The notes under the pieces were generated by a model. It was not told the DNA's origin. It saw nothing but the letters and a program-made list of their open reading frames with translations, and made no database searches. This document shows, piece by piece, positions 56,215 to 64,000 of a DNA stretch of 64,000 nucleotides. The position numbers and the translations under genes are program-made. How positions within the stretch are numbered: the stretch's first letter is position 1; each line of letters opens with the position of its first letter. This stretch comes from Streptomyces sp. MNU76 (GTDB taxonomy: Bacteria; Actinomycetota; Actinomycetes; Streptomycetales; Streptomycetaceae): NCBI RefSeq assembly GCF_020982545.1, contig NZ_JAJKLK010000019.1, positions 1,116,001-1,180,000 of the forward strand, read 5' to 3'.

Positions 56215-56622
56215 ATGACCGAACCGATCGTGGTGGTGGGCGCCGCTCTGCTGAGTGGCGGCCGACTGCTCGCCGCGCGCCGCAGCGCACCGCCTGAGCT
56301 GGCCGGACGGTGGGAGCTGCCCGGCGGCAAGGTGGAGCCCGACGAGTCTCCCGAGCAGGCGCTCGTGCGTGAGCTGCGCGAGGAGTTGGGTGTCGAGGCG
56401 AAGTCCGCGGAGCGGGTGCCCGGTGAGTGGGTGGTACGGCCGGGCTATGTGCTGCGGGTGTGGATCGCGCATCTGCTGTCGGGTGAGCCTCGGGCGCTGG
56501 AGGACCATGACGAGCTGCGCTGGCTGACCGCGGACGAGGTCTGGGACGTCGACTGGCTGGACCAGGATGTGCCGGCGGTGATGGAGGCGGCGCGGCTGGC
56601 TTGGGGGGACGGGGGAGTGTGA
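56215..56622 (+). CDS. NUDIX hydrolase, MutT-like
   Basis: A 135-aa protein. The NUDIX box is GGKVEPDESPEQALVRELRE (then ELGV), matching Gx5Ex7REUxEExGU. MutT-type enzymes remove 8-oxo-dGTP and related oxidised nucleotides. The N-terminus starts IVVVGAALLSGGRLLAARRS and the C-terminus DEVWDVDWLDQDVPAVMEAA. Length and motif are complete. Confidence 0.92.
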   Translation: MTEPIVVVGAALLSGGRLLAARRSAPPELAGRWELPGGKVEPDESPEQALVRELREELGVEAKSAERVPGEWVVRPGYVLRVWIAHLLSGEPRALEDHDELRWLTADEVWDVDWLDQDVPAVMEAARLAWGDGGV

Positions 56623-56686
56623 CCCCGCCGCCCCTTCCGCCCCGGCTTCGGTGGCGTCGAAGACGCGGGGCTCTGCCTCGGACCTC

Positions 56687-56710
56687 GTTCGCGCAGTTCC
56701 CCGCGCCCCC
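56687..56710 (-). repeat. GCGGGGAACTGCGCG-type dispersed repeat, copy 6 (inverted)
   Basis: GTTCGCGCAGTTCCCCGCGC then CCCC on the plus strand, the reverse complement of the core seen at 19264, 26523, 40973, 41081 and 41188. It lies in the gap after the NUDIX gene. Confidence 0.8.
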
Positions 56711-56855
56711 ATGGGGCGGGGGCGGCATCTGGGGGTTGTCGCCGCTACGCCGTTCGTGCCACAGTGCGCCCTCGTGCGCGGTACTTCGGGCTGCATATCG
56801 GGTATGTGCCCATTAACCCCATGAAACCGGACAGGGTCTGCTTCTGGACTGGGAA

Positions 56856-57263
56856 GTGATCGGCGTGATCGACAGCGGAGACGACTGCGCCGAGTGGACC
56901 TTCCCCGCGCAGCCGGGGGCGGTGCGGGACGCTCGTGCGGTGGTGCGGGCGCAGCTGCGCGAGTGGGGGCTGGACGTGCTCGCGGACATCACCGCTTTGT
57001 TGGTGAGCGAACTGGTGACCAACGCGCTGCGGCACGCGACGGGACCCATCGGAGTGCGGCTCGTACGCCTCACCGACCCCTCCGGGGCGCTCCTGGTCGA
57101 GGTCTCCGACCCGTTGCCCGATCCACCACGCGAACGCGCGGCCGATGTCGACGACGAGAGCGGCCGGGGGCTGCAGTTGGTGGCCTGTTCCTCGCGAGCC
57201 TGGGGTACCCGCCCGGGAGAGGCGGGCAAGACCGTCTGGTTCGAGCTGGCGGTTCCCGGCTGA
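56856..57263 (+). CDS. RsbW-like ATP-binding anti-sigma kinase
   Basis: A 135-aa GHKL ATPase of the anti-sigma type: LVSELVTNALRHATGPIGVR (N-box with the Mg-binding Asn), VEVSDPLPDPP (G1), and DESGRGLQLVACSSRAWGTR (G2). Such proteins phosphorylate STAS anti-anti-sigma proteins or bind sigma factors. The next gene is a giant SpoIIE-type phosphatase whose C-terminal domain is of the same kind. No STAS gene is in the window, so partners lie elsewhere. Confidence 0.85.
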   Translation: MIGVIDSGDDCAEWTFPAQPGAVRDARAVVRAQLREWGLDVLADITALLVSELVTNALRHATGPIGVRLVRLTDPSGALLVEVSDPLPDPPRERAADVDDESGRGLQLVACSSRAWGTRPGEAGKTVWFELAVPG

Positions 57264-57577
57264 GCGACCCCGTCGACGTACAGGGCGACGGCACGGGTGC
57301 ACGGCGGGGGTTCACGGCGTACGGCCGGGGAGGGGCGGCTCCCGGGGGTGCGCGTGCGACCGACTGGTTCAAGCCAGTAGCGCTGGCTGGAGTCTTTGAT
57401 TCGAGGGGGCAACGCCTGGTTAGAAGAGTTGGGAGTATGTCGCAGCCGGTCCAAAAACGATCGGGACCGTGCTGTGATCGTGAACACCGTGTTGCGCGGC
57501 GCCGTAGTGCTGGATACTGCGGGCAGCCGCCCCTGGTGACCGAAGCCGGACGCGGTGAGCTGGAGGGGACGGTTCGC
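57264..57577. other. Intergenic region (314 bp)
   Basis: It separates the RsbW-like gene from the large phosphatase gene. It contains the short hairpin AGCCAG-tagcg-CTGGCT (~57373-57389) and AGCTGGAGGGGA near the phosphatase start. No coding ORF with support. Confidence 0.4.
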
Positions 57578-60409
57578 GTGAGCGAGATACCAGCGAAGGC
57601 CACGAAGTCCACGGGGTCAGGGAACCCGTCGGACCGCGCGAGGCCCGAGGCCGCAGACGATTCGGGCCTGGGCGGAGCCACTCGCGACAGCGGCGCCGCA
57701 CGCGACAGTACGGCCGCCGCGTCCGCCGGCGGGGCGGCCGGATCGACCGGCGGGGCGGCCGGATCGACCGGCGGGGCGGCCGGATCGACCGGCGGGGCGA
57801 CCGAATCCGCCCAGGGGGTGGTCGGATCCGCCGCCGGGAGGGTCGGATCCACCGACGCTCCGGGCTTCATGGGTGGTCACGCGGTCGGTGACCCGATGTG
57901 GCAGACCAGCCCGCCCGGGTCCATGTACGACTACATCAAGGTCGCCTCGTTCTCGATCGGTCCCGACGGACTCGTCGACCAGTGGAGCCTGCGAGCCGAG
58001 CAGTTGTTCGGTATCTCGGCGGAACGGGCCGTGGGCATGGATCCCATCGAGGCGTTCGTCGACCCCGATCGGCGTGCGGAGGGCCAGCGGAAGATGGCCG
58101 AGGCCCTCGACGGGCGGGAGTGGACCGGGGTGGTCCCCTTCCGGATGCCGGGCCCCGGCGGGGAGGAGGGGCTCGCCGAGGTCTATGTGATGCCCACCAC
58201 CGCGGAAGGCGGTGAACGGGCCGCCGTGTGCATCGTCGTGGACGTCCGGACCCTGCGCCGGATAGAGACCGACCTTGCCGCTTCGCAGGCCATATTCGGC
58301 CAATCTCCGTTCGGGTTCCTTCTGATAGACACCGATCTCCGGGTCAGGCGCGCCAACCGGCGTTTCGCCTCCATCTACGGTGGCGAGGTCGACGACCACC
58401 GGGGCCGAGGCGTCCACGACTATCTGCAGTCCCCGGAGGCCGAGCGGGTCGAGGCGACCCTGCGGCGGGTCATGGAGACCGGCGACTCGATCACGGACAT
58501 GCACATCACGGGCTTCGTGCCCGGCTCCGAGGAGCGCCGCCACTGGTCCATCAACCTCTTCCGCGTGCACAGCGGCACCGGCCGCCCCATCGGCATCGCC
58601 TGGCTCGCCACCGACATCACGGCCCGCCGCTCCGCCGCCCGTGAAGCGGCCGCCGCCCGGCGGAATCTCGCCCTCCTCAACGAGGCCGGGACGCGCATCG
58701 GCAACTCCCTCGATCTGGAGACCACCGCCCGCGAACTCCTCGACGTCGTCGTCCCCGGCTTCTGCGACCTGGCCACCGTCGACCTCTACCAGGGCCTGCT
58801 GGTGGGCGACGAGACTCCGCCCGGACTCGCCGACGGCAGTGCCGAGTTGCGCCGGGTCGCCTTCTCCAGCGCCGTCTCCGACGCGCCCTTCGTCGGCGGA
58901 CCCGCCCCTGTCAGGGTCGGTGCCGTCCACCACTATCCGTTCAACTCGCCCTGCGCGGACGCCCTGCGCACCGCCCGCCCCCAACAGGTGCCCGAGGAGG
59001 GCAACCTGATCCAGTCGACGCTCGCCGTGCCGATGGTCGCGCACGACACCGTCGTCGGACTCGTGCAGTTCTCGCGGACCAAGGGCAGCGAGCCGTTCGG
59101 GGATCGCGACCGGGGCCTCGCCGTCGAACTGGCCGCGCGCGCCGCCGTCTGCATCGACAACGCGCGCCTCTACCGCCGCGAACACGAACGCGCCCTCATC
59201 CTGCAGCGCTCCCTGCTGCCGCCCGGCGACCCCGAGGCCTCCGGGCTCGACATCGCCTGCCGCTATCTGCCGGGCAACGCGGCCACCGAGGTCGGCGGCG
59301 ACTGGTTCGACGTCATCGAACTCCCCGGTCACCGCACGGCACTCGTCGTCGGCGACGTGATGGGTCGCGGACTGCGGGCAGCGGTGGCCATGGGTGAACT
59401 TCGTACGGCCGTACGCACGTTGGCCCTGCTGGACCTGGAACCCGCCGAGGTCCTCTCGGCGCTCGACGAGATCGCCCGGGGCCTCGGCACCCCCGGCGGC
59501 GTCCAGTCGGCCTCCCGCACCGCCGCCAGCCGGCCCCACGACAAGGACCTCTCCGAGGTCTACCTCGCGACGTGCGTCTACGCCGTCTACGACTCGGTGA
59601 CCCGTCGCTGCACCTTCGCCAACGCCGGCCATCTGCCGCCGGTGCTGGTCGAGCCGGGCGAGAGCGCGCTGATGCTCGACGTGCCGCCCGGCATGCCGCT
59701 CGGTGTCGGCGGCGAACCGTTCGAGGAGGTGGAGGTCGAACTGCCCGAAGGGGCACTGTTGGCGCTCTACACGGATGGACTGGTCGAATCCCGTGACCAC
59801 CCCCTCGACGAGGGGCTCCAGGCGTTCGTCGGCGCGCTCACCGACCCCGGTCAGCCGCCGACCACGCTCCGCGCGGACACGCCCCGGTCCCTGGAGGACG
59901 TGTGCGACCACGTCCTCAACACCCTCGACACCCACCACGGCGAGGACGACATCGCGCTGCTGATGGCCCGTGTGCAGGGGCTGCCGGAGGACTCCGTCGG
60001 CGACTGGACCCTGCCGCGTGAGCCGCGCAGCGTGGGGCGCGCCCGTGAGTACGCGCGCGGCCGGCTGCTCGCGTGGGATCTGGAACCGCTCGTCGACACG
60101 GCGGAACTGCTGGTCAGCGAGCTGGTCACCAATGCGCTGCGGTACGGCGAGGGCGAGATACGGCTGCGGCTGCTGCTGGACCGGACGCTGGTGTGCGAGG
60201 TGTGGGACGCCGGGCTCGTGCAGCCGCGCCGGCGTCGTGCCCGGGACACGGACGAGGGCGGACGCGGGCTGCAGCTGGTCGGGCTGCTCTCCGCCGCGTG
60301 GGGCTCGCGCCGGACGCCTCGCGGCAAGACGGTGTGGTTCGAGCTGCCGTTGCCGGGCGGGGAACACGGGCTGACGGATCCGGCGGAGGCGTTGCTGAGC
60401 CTGTTCTAG
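57578..60409 (+). CDS. Large SpoIIE-type phosphatase: PAS-PAS-GAF-PP2C-HATPase
   Basis: A 943-aa protein. The Gly/Ala/Ser-rich N-terminus includes a tandem GGAAGST repeat (57728-57795). Then there are two PAS domains (~125-240 and ~245-360), a GAF domain (~365-530), the PP2C/SpoIIE core (~540-780: GGDWFDVIELPGHRTALVVG, NAGHLPPVLV, LLALYTDGLVESRD, DDIALLMARV) and a C-terminal anti-sigma-type HATPase (ELLVSELVTNALRYGEGEIR, DEGGRGLQLVGLLSAAWGSR). GTG 57578 has GGAGGGGA upstream. It senses a signal through PAS/GAF and resets a STAS partner; the partner is not adjacent. Confidence 0.9.
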   Translation: MSEIPAKATKSTGSGNPSDRARPEAADDSGLGGATRDSGAARDSTAAASAGGAAGSTGGAAGSTGGAAGSTGGATESAQGVVGSAAGRVGSTDAPGFMGGHAVGDPMWQTSPPGSMYDYIKVASFSIGPDGLVDQWSLRAEQLFGISAERAVGMDPIEAFVDPDRRAEGQRKMAEALDGREWTGVVPFRMPGPGGEEGLAEVYVMPTTAEGGERAAVCIVVDVRTLRRIETDLAASQAIFGQSPFGFLLIDTDLRVRRANRRFASIYGGEVDDHRGRGVHDYLQSPEAERVEATLRRVMETGDSITDMHITGFVPGSEERRHWSINLFRVHSGTGRPIGIAWLATDITARRSAAREAAAARRNLALLNEAGTRIGNSLDLETTARELLDVVVPGFCDLATVDLYQGLLVGDETPPGLADGSAELRRVAFSSAVSDAPFVGGPAPVRVGAVHHYPFNSPCADALRTARPQQVPEEGNLIQSTLAVPMVAHDTVVGLVQFSRTKGSEPFGDRDRGLAVELAARAAVCIDNARLYRREHERALILQRSLLPPGDPEASGLDIACRYLPGNAATEVGGDWFDVIELPGHRTALVVGDVMGRGLRAAVAMGELRTAVRTLALLDLEPAEVLSALDEIARGLGTPGGVQSASRTAASRPHDKDLSEVYLATCVYAVYDSVTRRCTFANAGHLPPVLVEPGESALMLDVPPGMPLGVGGEPFEEVEVELPEGALLALYTDGLVESRDHPLDEGLQAFVGALTDPGQPPTTLRADTPRSLEDVCDHVLNTLDTHHGEDDIALLMARVQGLPEDSVGDWTLPREPRSVGRAREYARGRLLAWDLEPLVDTAELLVSELVTNALRYGEGEIRLRLLLDRTLVCEVWDAGLVQPRRRRARDTDEGGRGLQLVGLLSAAWGSRRTPRGKTVWFELPLPGGEHGLTDPAEALLSLF

Positions 60410-60464
60410 GGCCGGTCGCGCGGTCCCCCGCGCCCCTGCCGGGGGCCCGGTGTGACCCGGCTGT

Positions 60465-62462
60465 TCAGAACCGGCCGCTCCTCGCCCTGCGGGCACGGGT
60501 GGCCGTTCCGCCGTAGCAGGCGGGGCCCCGTAGGTCCGCTCGGCCGGTGCCGTCGGGGGGCTCGCCGAGGATGATGCCGCCCAGGAGGGCTCCGGCGAGG
60601 CCGTCACCGACCGGGCCGCCGTACGGGTTGCCGTAGGCCCGTACGTCCTGCTCGGCCAGGTCGCGGGCCTCCCGGGCGAGGGTGTCCGCGCGCCGGGCGT
60701 GGTCGGAGTTCTCGGCGTCGCCGTCGTCCAGTCCCAGGTGCCGTTCCGCCTCCGACAGCCGGGTCCTGGCCCGTACGCCCACCGCCGTCCGGTGGGTGGT
60801 GATGAAGTCGGCCGCGGCCGCGACGGCGCTGCGGGACGGCAGCCGCCAGCGGCTCTGGCGGCGCAGGACGTCGAGGGGATCGTCGTACGGGCCCGTGTAG
60901 GGGGCGCCCTGCTTCGCAAGCTCGGTCGCGCGGGCCAGCTCCGCGGCGAGCCGCTCCACCCCCGTCACGAAGAGGTCCGCCTGGTCGATCGCGCCCTCGG
61001 CGGCCCGTAGGTGGACGGCCGCGGTGTCCAGGTCGCCGGGGTAGGCCGACTGACGGGCCCGGTTCAGTTCGGTGGTGGCGAAGACCAGGCGGTCCTTGGC
61101 CTGCTCGACGTGGCCGGTGACGGGGAGGGAGGCGGCGGGGGCGTACGTGTCGCGGAGGGCGGTGAGAGTGGTGGACGCGGTCGCGGTACGGCCGGTCAGC
61201 TCACGGAAGCGGGCCTCCGCGTGCTCCAGGGCGGGGGTGATGTCCCGCTCCAGAGAACGGAGTTGATCGAAGGCGGGGGTCGCCGTGTCGAGTCGCCGCT
61301 GTGCCGTGGTGCACCGGGTGAGGATCTCCTCCAGCAGCGCGCGTTCCTCTTCGGGCGTCAGCGAGCCGCCCTCCTCGTCCAGCCGCTGGCCCGCCCCGAA
61401 CGCGGCCACCAGCTCACCCCGCGCGTCCGCCAACGCCTCCACGAACGGCCGCACCGCGTCCCGCGCCGCGGGCGTCTCCGCGAAGGGCTGAGCCGGATCG
61501 AGCGTGAACGGCTTCGGCGTGTGGGGTCGGCTGGGGCCGACTGCCGGTGGGTTCTCCTCGTGGGACCCGCCGGAGCTGACTGTCGGTGGGTTCTCCTTGT
61601 GGGACCCGCCGGGGTGGGACCCGCTGGGGCCGACCGCCAGTGGTTTCTCTTGGTGGGACCCGCCGGGGGTGACTGTCGAGGGTTTCGCCTCGTCCGCCTG
61701 CTCCGATTCCGGCTGCGCCGATTCCGGGCTCTCGTGGTCCGGCACGTCGGCAGCCGGCTTCTGGAGGGCCGGCTGGTCCGCGTTCGCACTCTCCGCAGCT
61801 GGGGCGTCCGTGCCGGGCCATGCCGCGTCCTGTCCGTCCGCGTCCGGTTCCCTCGTGTCCTGCTCGTCGGCGGCCGGCCCTTTCGTGTCCTGTTCCGGTG
61901 GTTCCTCCCCGAGTGGGGCGGTGAGGGCTCGGCCCGGGCGGGCTGCCGCGAAGCCGAGTTCCTCCGTGCTGGTGCGGACGCTGTCGTCGGTCTCGACCAG
62001 CAGGCGTCGGGCGCGGCTGTGCACATCGGACAGGGGGGTGGTGGGAGGTTCGTAGACGCCGGTCGGGGTCGTGCGCAGCCGGGCGCGGCGCCTGCGCCGT
62101 ACGAGGGAGTACGCGGCGACGGCGACGGCCGTGCCCGCGGCCGCCACCGGCAGGACCAGATCCGAGCCGGAGCTGTCGTCGGCCGGAGCCGCGCTCCCGT
62201 CGCCGTCGGTGGCCGGGGCCATGACGAGCCGACCGGGCGCGGCAGCCGCGGGCCACTCACCGACGGGGGGACCCATGACCCGGGCCACGGACCCGTCGGG
62301 GACGTGCGGTCCCGTGGGGCGCCCCTCCGCGGCCGTCCGCGTCGCCGTGGGCAGCAGGAGCCACGCCAGGGCCACGAGCCCCCCGAACGCGGTGTGGGCC
62401 ACGCGCACGGCTATGTGGGACGTTGCCCCGCGCGCTCGGCTCCTTCTCGGACGCGATGTCAC
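60465..62462 (-). CDS. Coiled-coil membrane protein, TPM-family-like but lacking the TPM domain
   Basis: About 665 aa. It has an N-terminal membrane helix (AFGGLVALAWLLLP), a short linker, and a second helix (LVLPVAAAGTAVAVAAYSLV) with RRRRRARLRTTP. A long disordered acidic region follows with three or more GGSH-x-EN repeats (61.5-61.7 kb), then a C-terminal coiled coil (~400-640) ending GPVGDGLAGALLGGIILGEP. The tail and second helix resemble streptomycete TPM-domain proteins, but the TPM domain expected between the helices is absent. The start is uncertain (GTG 62462 or an in-frame start near 62555). Confidence 0.6.
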   Translation of the reverse strand: MTSRPRRSRARGATSHIAVRVAHTAFGGLVALAWLLLPTATRTAAEGRPTGPHVPDGSVARVMGPPVGEWPAAAAPGRLVMAPATDGDGSAAPADDSSGSDLVLPVAAAGTAVAVAAYSLVRRRRRARLRTTPTGVYEPPTTPLSDVHSRARRLLVETDDSVRTSTEELGFAAARPGRALTAPLGEEPPEQDTKGPAADEQDTREPDADGQDAAWPGTDAPAAESANADQPALQKPAADVPDHESPESAQPESEQADEAKPSTVTPGGSHQEKPLAVGPSGSHPGGSHKENPPTVSSGGSHEENPPAVGPSRPHTPKPFTLDPAQPFAETPAARDAVRPFVEALADARGELVAAFGAGQRLDEEGGSLTPEEERALLEEILTRCTTAQRRLDTATPAFDQLRSLERDITPALEHAEARFRELTGRTATASTTLTALRDTYAPAASLPVTGHVEQAKDRLVFATTELNRARQSAYPGDLDTAAVHLRAAEGAIDQADLFVTGVERLAAELARATELAKQGAPYTGPYDDPLDVLRRQSRWRLPSRSAVAAAADFITTHRTAVGVRARTRLSEAERHLGLDDGDAENSDHARRADTLAREARDLAEQDVRAYGNPYGGPVGDGLAGALLGGIILGEPPDGTGRADLRGPACYGGTATRARRARSGRF

Positions 62463-62567
62463 ATTCGGGAGCGTATGACCGGTGCCGGGCACCCGCGAGC
62501 GGGGTGGGCCGGAGTGGGGGAGCCGCCCGGATGCGGCGGGCGGGGTGTCGCCCACCCGTCCGGGGCC

Positions 62568-63344
62568 TCAGCCCGTCGAGGAGCGCCTCCTGATCTTCGA
62601 GCCCAGCCACACCAGCGGGTCGTACTTGCGGTCAGCCGCACGCTCCTTCAGCGGGATCAGCGCGTTGTCGGTGATCTTGATGCCCTCCGGGCAGACCTCC
62701 GTGCAGCATTTGGTGATGTTGCAGTAGCCGAGGCCGTGCTCGTCCTGGGCGGTCGTCTTGCGGTCGAGACCGGTGTCGGCCGCCGCGTCCAGGGGGTGCA
62801 TGTCGAGCTCGGCGACCCGCATCAGGAAGCGGGGACCGGCGAACGCCGGCTTGTTCTCCTCGTGGTCGCGGACGACATGGCAGGTGTCCTGGCACAGGAA
62901 GCACTCGATGCACTTGCGGAACTCCTGCGAGCGGTCCACGTCCTCCTGCATCATCCGGTACTCGCCCGGGCCGAGGTCCTCGGGCGGTACGAAGGCCGGG
63001 ACCTCGCGCGCCTTCTGGTAGTTGAAGCCGACGTCGGTGACGAGGTCGCGGACCACGGGGAAGGCGCGCAGGGGGGTGATGGTGATCGTCTCCTCCCGGG
63101 TGAACACCGACATGCGGGTCATGCACATCAGCCGGGGCCGCCCGTTGATCTCCGCCGAGCACGAACCGCACTTGCCCGCCTTGCAGTTCCAGCGGACCGC
63201 CAGATCGGGGGCCTGCGTGGCCTGGAGGCGGTGGACGATGTCCAGCACCACCTCGCCGTCGTTGACCTCGACCGCGAAGTCCTCCAGGCCGCCGCCCCGC
63301 ACATCGCCCCGCCACACCTTGAAGCGGGCCTCGTAGCTGCTCAC
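62568..63344 (-). CDS. sdhB: Succinate dehydrogenase/fumarate reductase iron-sulfur subunit
   Basis: A 258-aa protein. The [2Fe-2S] site is CKAGKCGSCSAEINGRPRLM-C (~55-75). The [4Fe-4S]/[3Fe-4S] sites are CIECFLCQDTC and CNITKCCTEVCPEGI. It passes electrons from the flavoprotein to the membrane. The GTG start overlaps the sdhA stop (63341-63344), so the two are one operon. No membrane anchor subunit is seen after it within the window. Confidence 0.93.
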   Translation of the reverse strand: MSSYEARFKVWRGDVRGGGLEDFAVEVNDGEVVLDIVHRLQATQAPDLAVRWNCKAGKCGSCSAEINGRPRLMCMTRMSVFTREETITITPLRAFPVVRDLVTDVGFNYQKAREVPAFVPPEDLGPGEYRMMQEDVDRSQEFRKCIECFLCQDTCHVVRDHEENKPAFAGPRFLMRVAELDMHPLDAAADTGLDRKTTAQDEHGLGYCNITKCCTEVCPEGIKITDNALIPLKERAADRKYDPLVWLGSKIRRRSSTG

Positions 63345-64000
63345 TCGTACAGCTCCTCTTCGGCGAGGTACTTGACCAGCTCCTCCTTGTCGAACAGGGC
63401 GAGCAGGTCGGGACGGATGGGTTCGGTGGTCTCTCGGGTGAGGGCGATCGCGCCGACGGCGGCATCGCCTGTGGGATCGGCCGCCGGATCGGCGAGCCGG
63501 CACAGCAGGTTGATCCGGCGCCAGTCGCGGTCCATCGTCGGATGGTCCTCGCGGGTGTGGCCGCCCCGGGACTCCGTGCGCTCCAGCGCGGCCCTCGCCA
63601 CGCACTCGCTGACCAGCAGCATGTTGCGCAGGTCCAGGGCGAGATGCCAGCCCGGGTTGAACTGCCGGTGCCCCTCGACCCCCGCCCGGCGCGCCCGTAC
63701 CCGCAGGTCGGCGAGCCGCTCCAGCGCCTGTTCCATCTCGCCCTCGCGGCGGATGATGCCGACCAGGTCGTTCATGGCCTGCTGGAGTTCCTGGTGGAGG
63801 GTGTACGGGTTCTCCTGCGGCAGGTCCCCCGCCGCCTCGGGCTGCCCGGGCGCGGGGCCCTCGGCGGAGAACGGGCGCAGCGCCTCGGCGGCGGCCGTGT
63901 CGACCTCGATGTCGTCCACCGAAGGGCGCGCACCGGCCAGGCCCGCCGCGTACTCGGCCGCGTGCAGCCCGGCCCGGCGGCCGAAGACCAGCAGGTCGGA
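63341..64000 (-). CDS. sdhA: Succinate dehydrogenase/fumarate reductase flavoprotein subunit, C-terminal part (5' end outside)
   Basis: The last ~219 residues of the flavoprotein. HAAEYAAGLAGARPS is from the end of the FAD domain. The C-terminal helical domain contains MNDLVGIIRREGEMEQALER, LDLRNMLLVSECVARAALER, and TESRGGHTREDHPTMD, the substrate-side Arg/His stretch. It ends KEELVKYLAEEELYE. Its stop overlaps the sdhB start. Confidence 0.92.
   Translation of the reverse strand, partial: SDLLVFGRRAGLHAAEYAAGLAGARPSVDDIEVDTAAAEALRPFSAEGPAPGQPEAAGDLPQENPYTLHQELQQAMNDLVGIIRREGEMEQALERLADLRVRARRAGVEGHRQFNPGWHLALDLRNMLLVSECVARAALERTESRGGHTREDHPTMDRDWRRINLLCRLADPAADPTGDAAVGAIALTRETTEPIRPDLLALFDKEELVKYLAEEELYE

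Overview
The window is high-GC actinobacterial chromosome, almost certainly Streptomyces. The evidence is extreme GC codon bias, GTG starts, WhiB and SpoIIE-type regulators, paired class I and class II fumarases, polyphosphate glucokinase beside ispH, and dispersed intergenic repeats typical of the genus.

Layout. (1) 1-10.7 kb is a Tad/Flp pilus locus on the plus strand: the CpaB end, a TadZ ATPase fused to a TadE pseudopilin domain, TadE, TadA ATPase, TadB, TadC, a broken histidine kinase with its response regulator, Flp pilin, a TadG-like protein, a lipoprotein and an OmpA-family protein. (2) 10.8-12.5 kb holds a VapBC-like toxin-antitoxin pair, a short GntR regulator and two small proteins. 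(3) 12.5-26.3 kb holds an AI-2E family permease, a secreted transglycosylase-like protein, PhoH, a short-chain Z-prenyl synthase, a methyltransferase, AhpD, a PadR-controlled ABC exporter and a bifunctional penicillin-binding protein. (4) 26.6-43.3 kb is conserved core: SpoIIE-type phosphatase, DUF402, two fumarases, DUF1707, WhiB, GlpX, DUF4245, nitroreductase, XseB-XseA, IspH, PpgK, DUF6542 and YchF. (5) 43.4-51.6 kb is a minus-strand fxs operon for a cyclophane RiPP: FxsA precursor, FxsC TIR protein, FxsT (ParA-like + TIR-like + NB-ARC + TPR), FxsB radical SAM maturase and a HExxH peptide hydroxylase. (6) 51.9-64 kb holds a threonine-synthase-like enzyme, DUF4190 protein, GntR/UTRA regulator, small SPOR-like protein, NUDIX hydrolase, RsbW-like ATPase, a very large PAS-GAF-PP2C-ATPase phosphatase, a coiled-coil membrane protein and succinate dehydrogenase/fumarate reductase subunits.

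The most interesting system is the fxs operon. It joins a peptide-modifying radical SAM enzyme and hydroxylase to proteins built like conflict or signalling machinery (TIR domains, a STAND NTPase with TPRs and a deviant-Walker ATPase). The job of the modified peptide is not known from the sequence.

Sequence quality matters. The kinase (about ten events), the OmpA gene (two) and fxsT (one) are broken only by shortened runs of C or G, and restoring the bases gives coherent full-length proteins. I regard these as probable base-calling errors or very recent lesions.

Two 150-170 bp elements with 22-24 bp perfect terminal inverted repeats sit exactly on CTAG at the stop codons of two genes. A GCGGGGAACTGCGCG-type repeat occurs six times, three of them in a ~108 bp tandem array at 41 kb.
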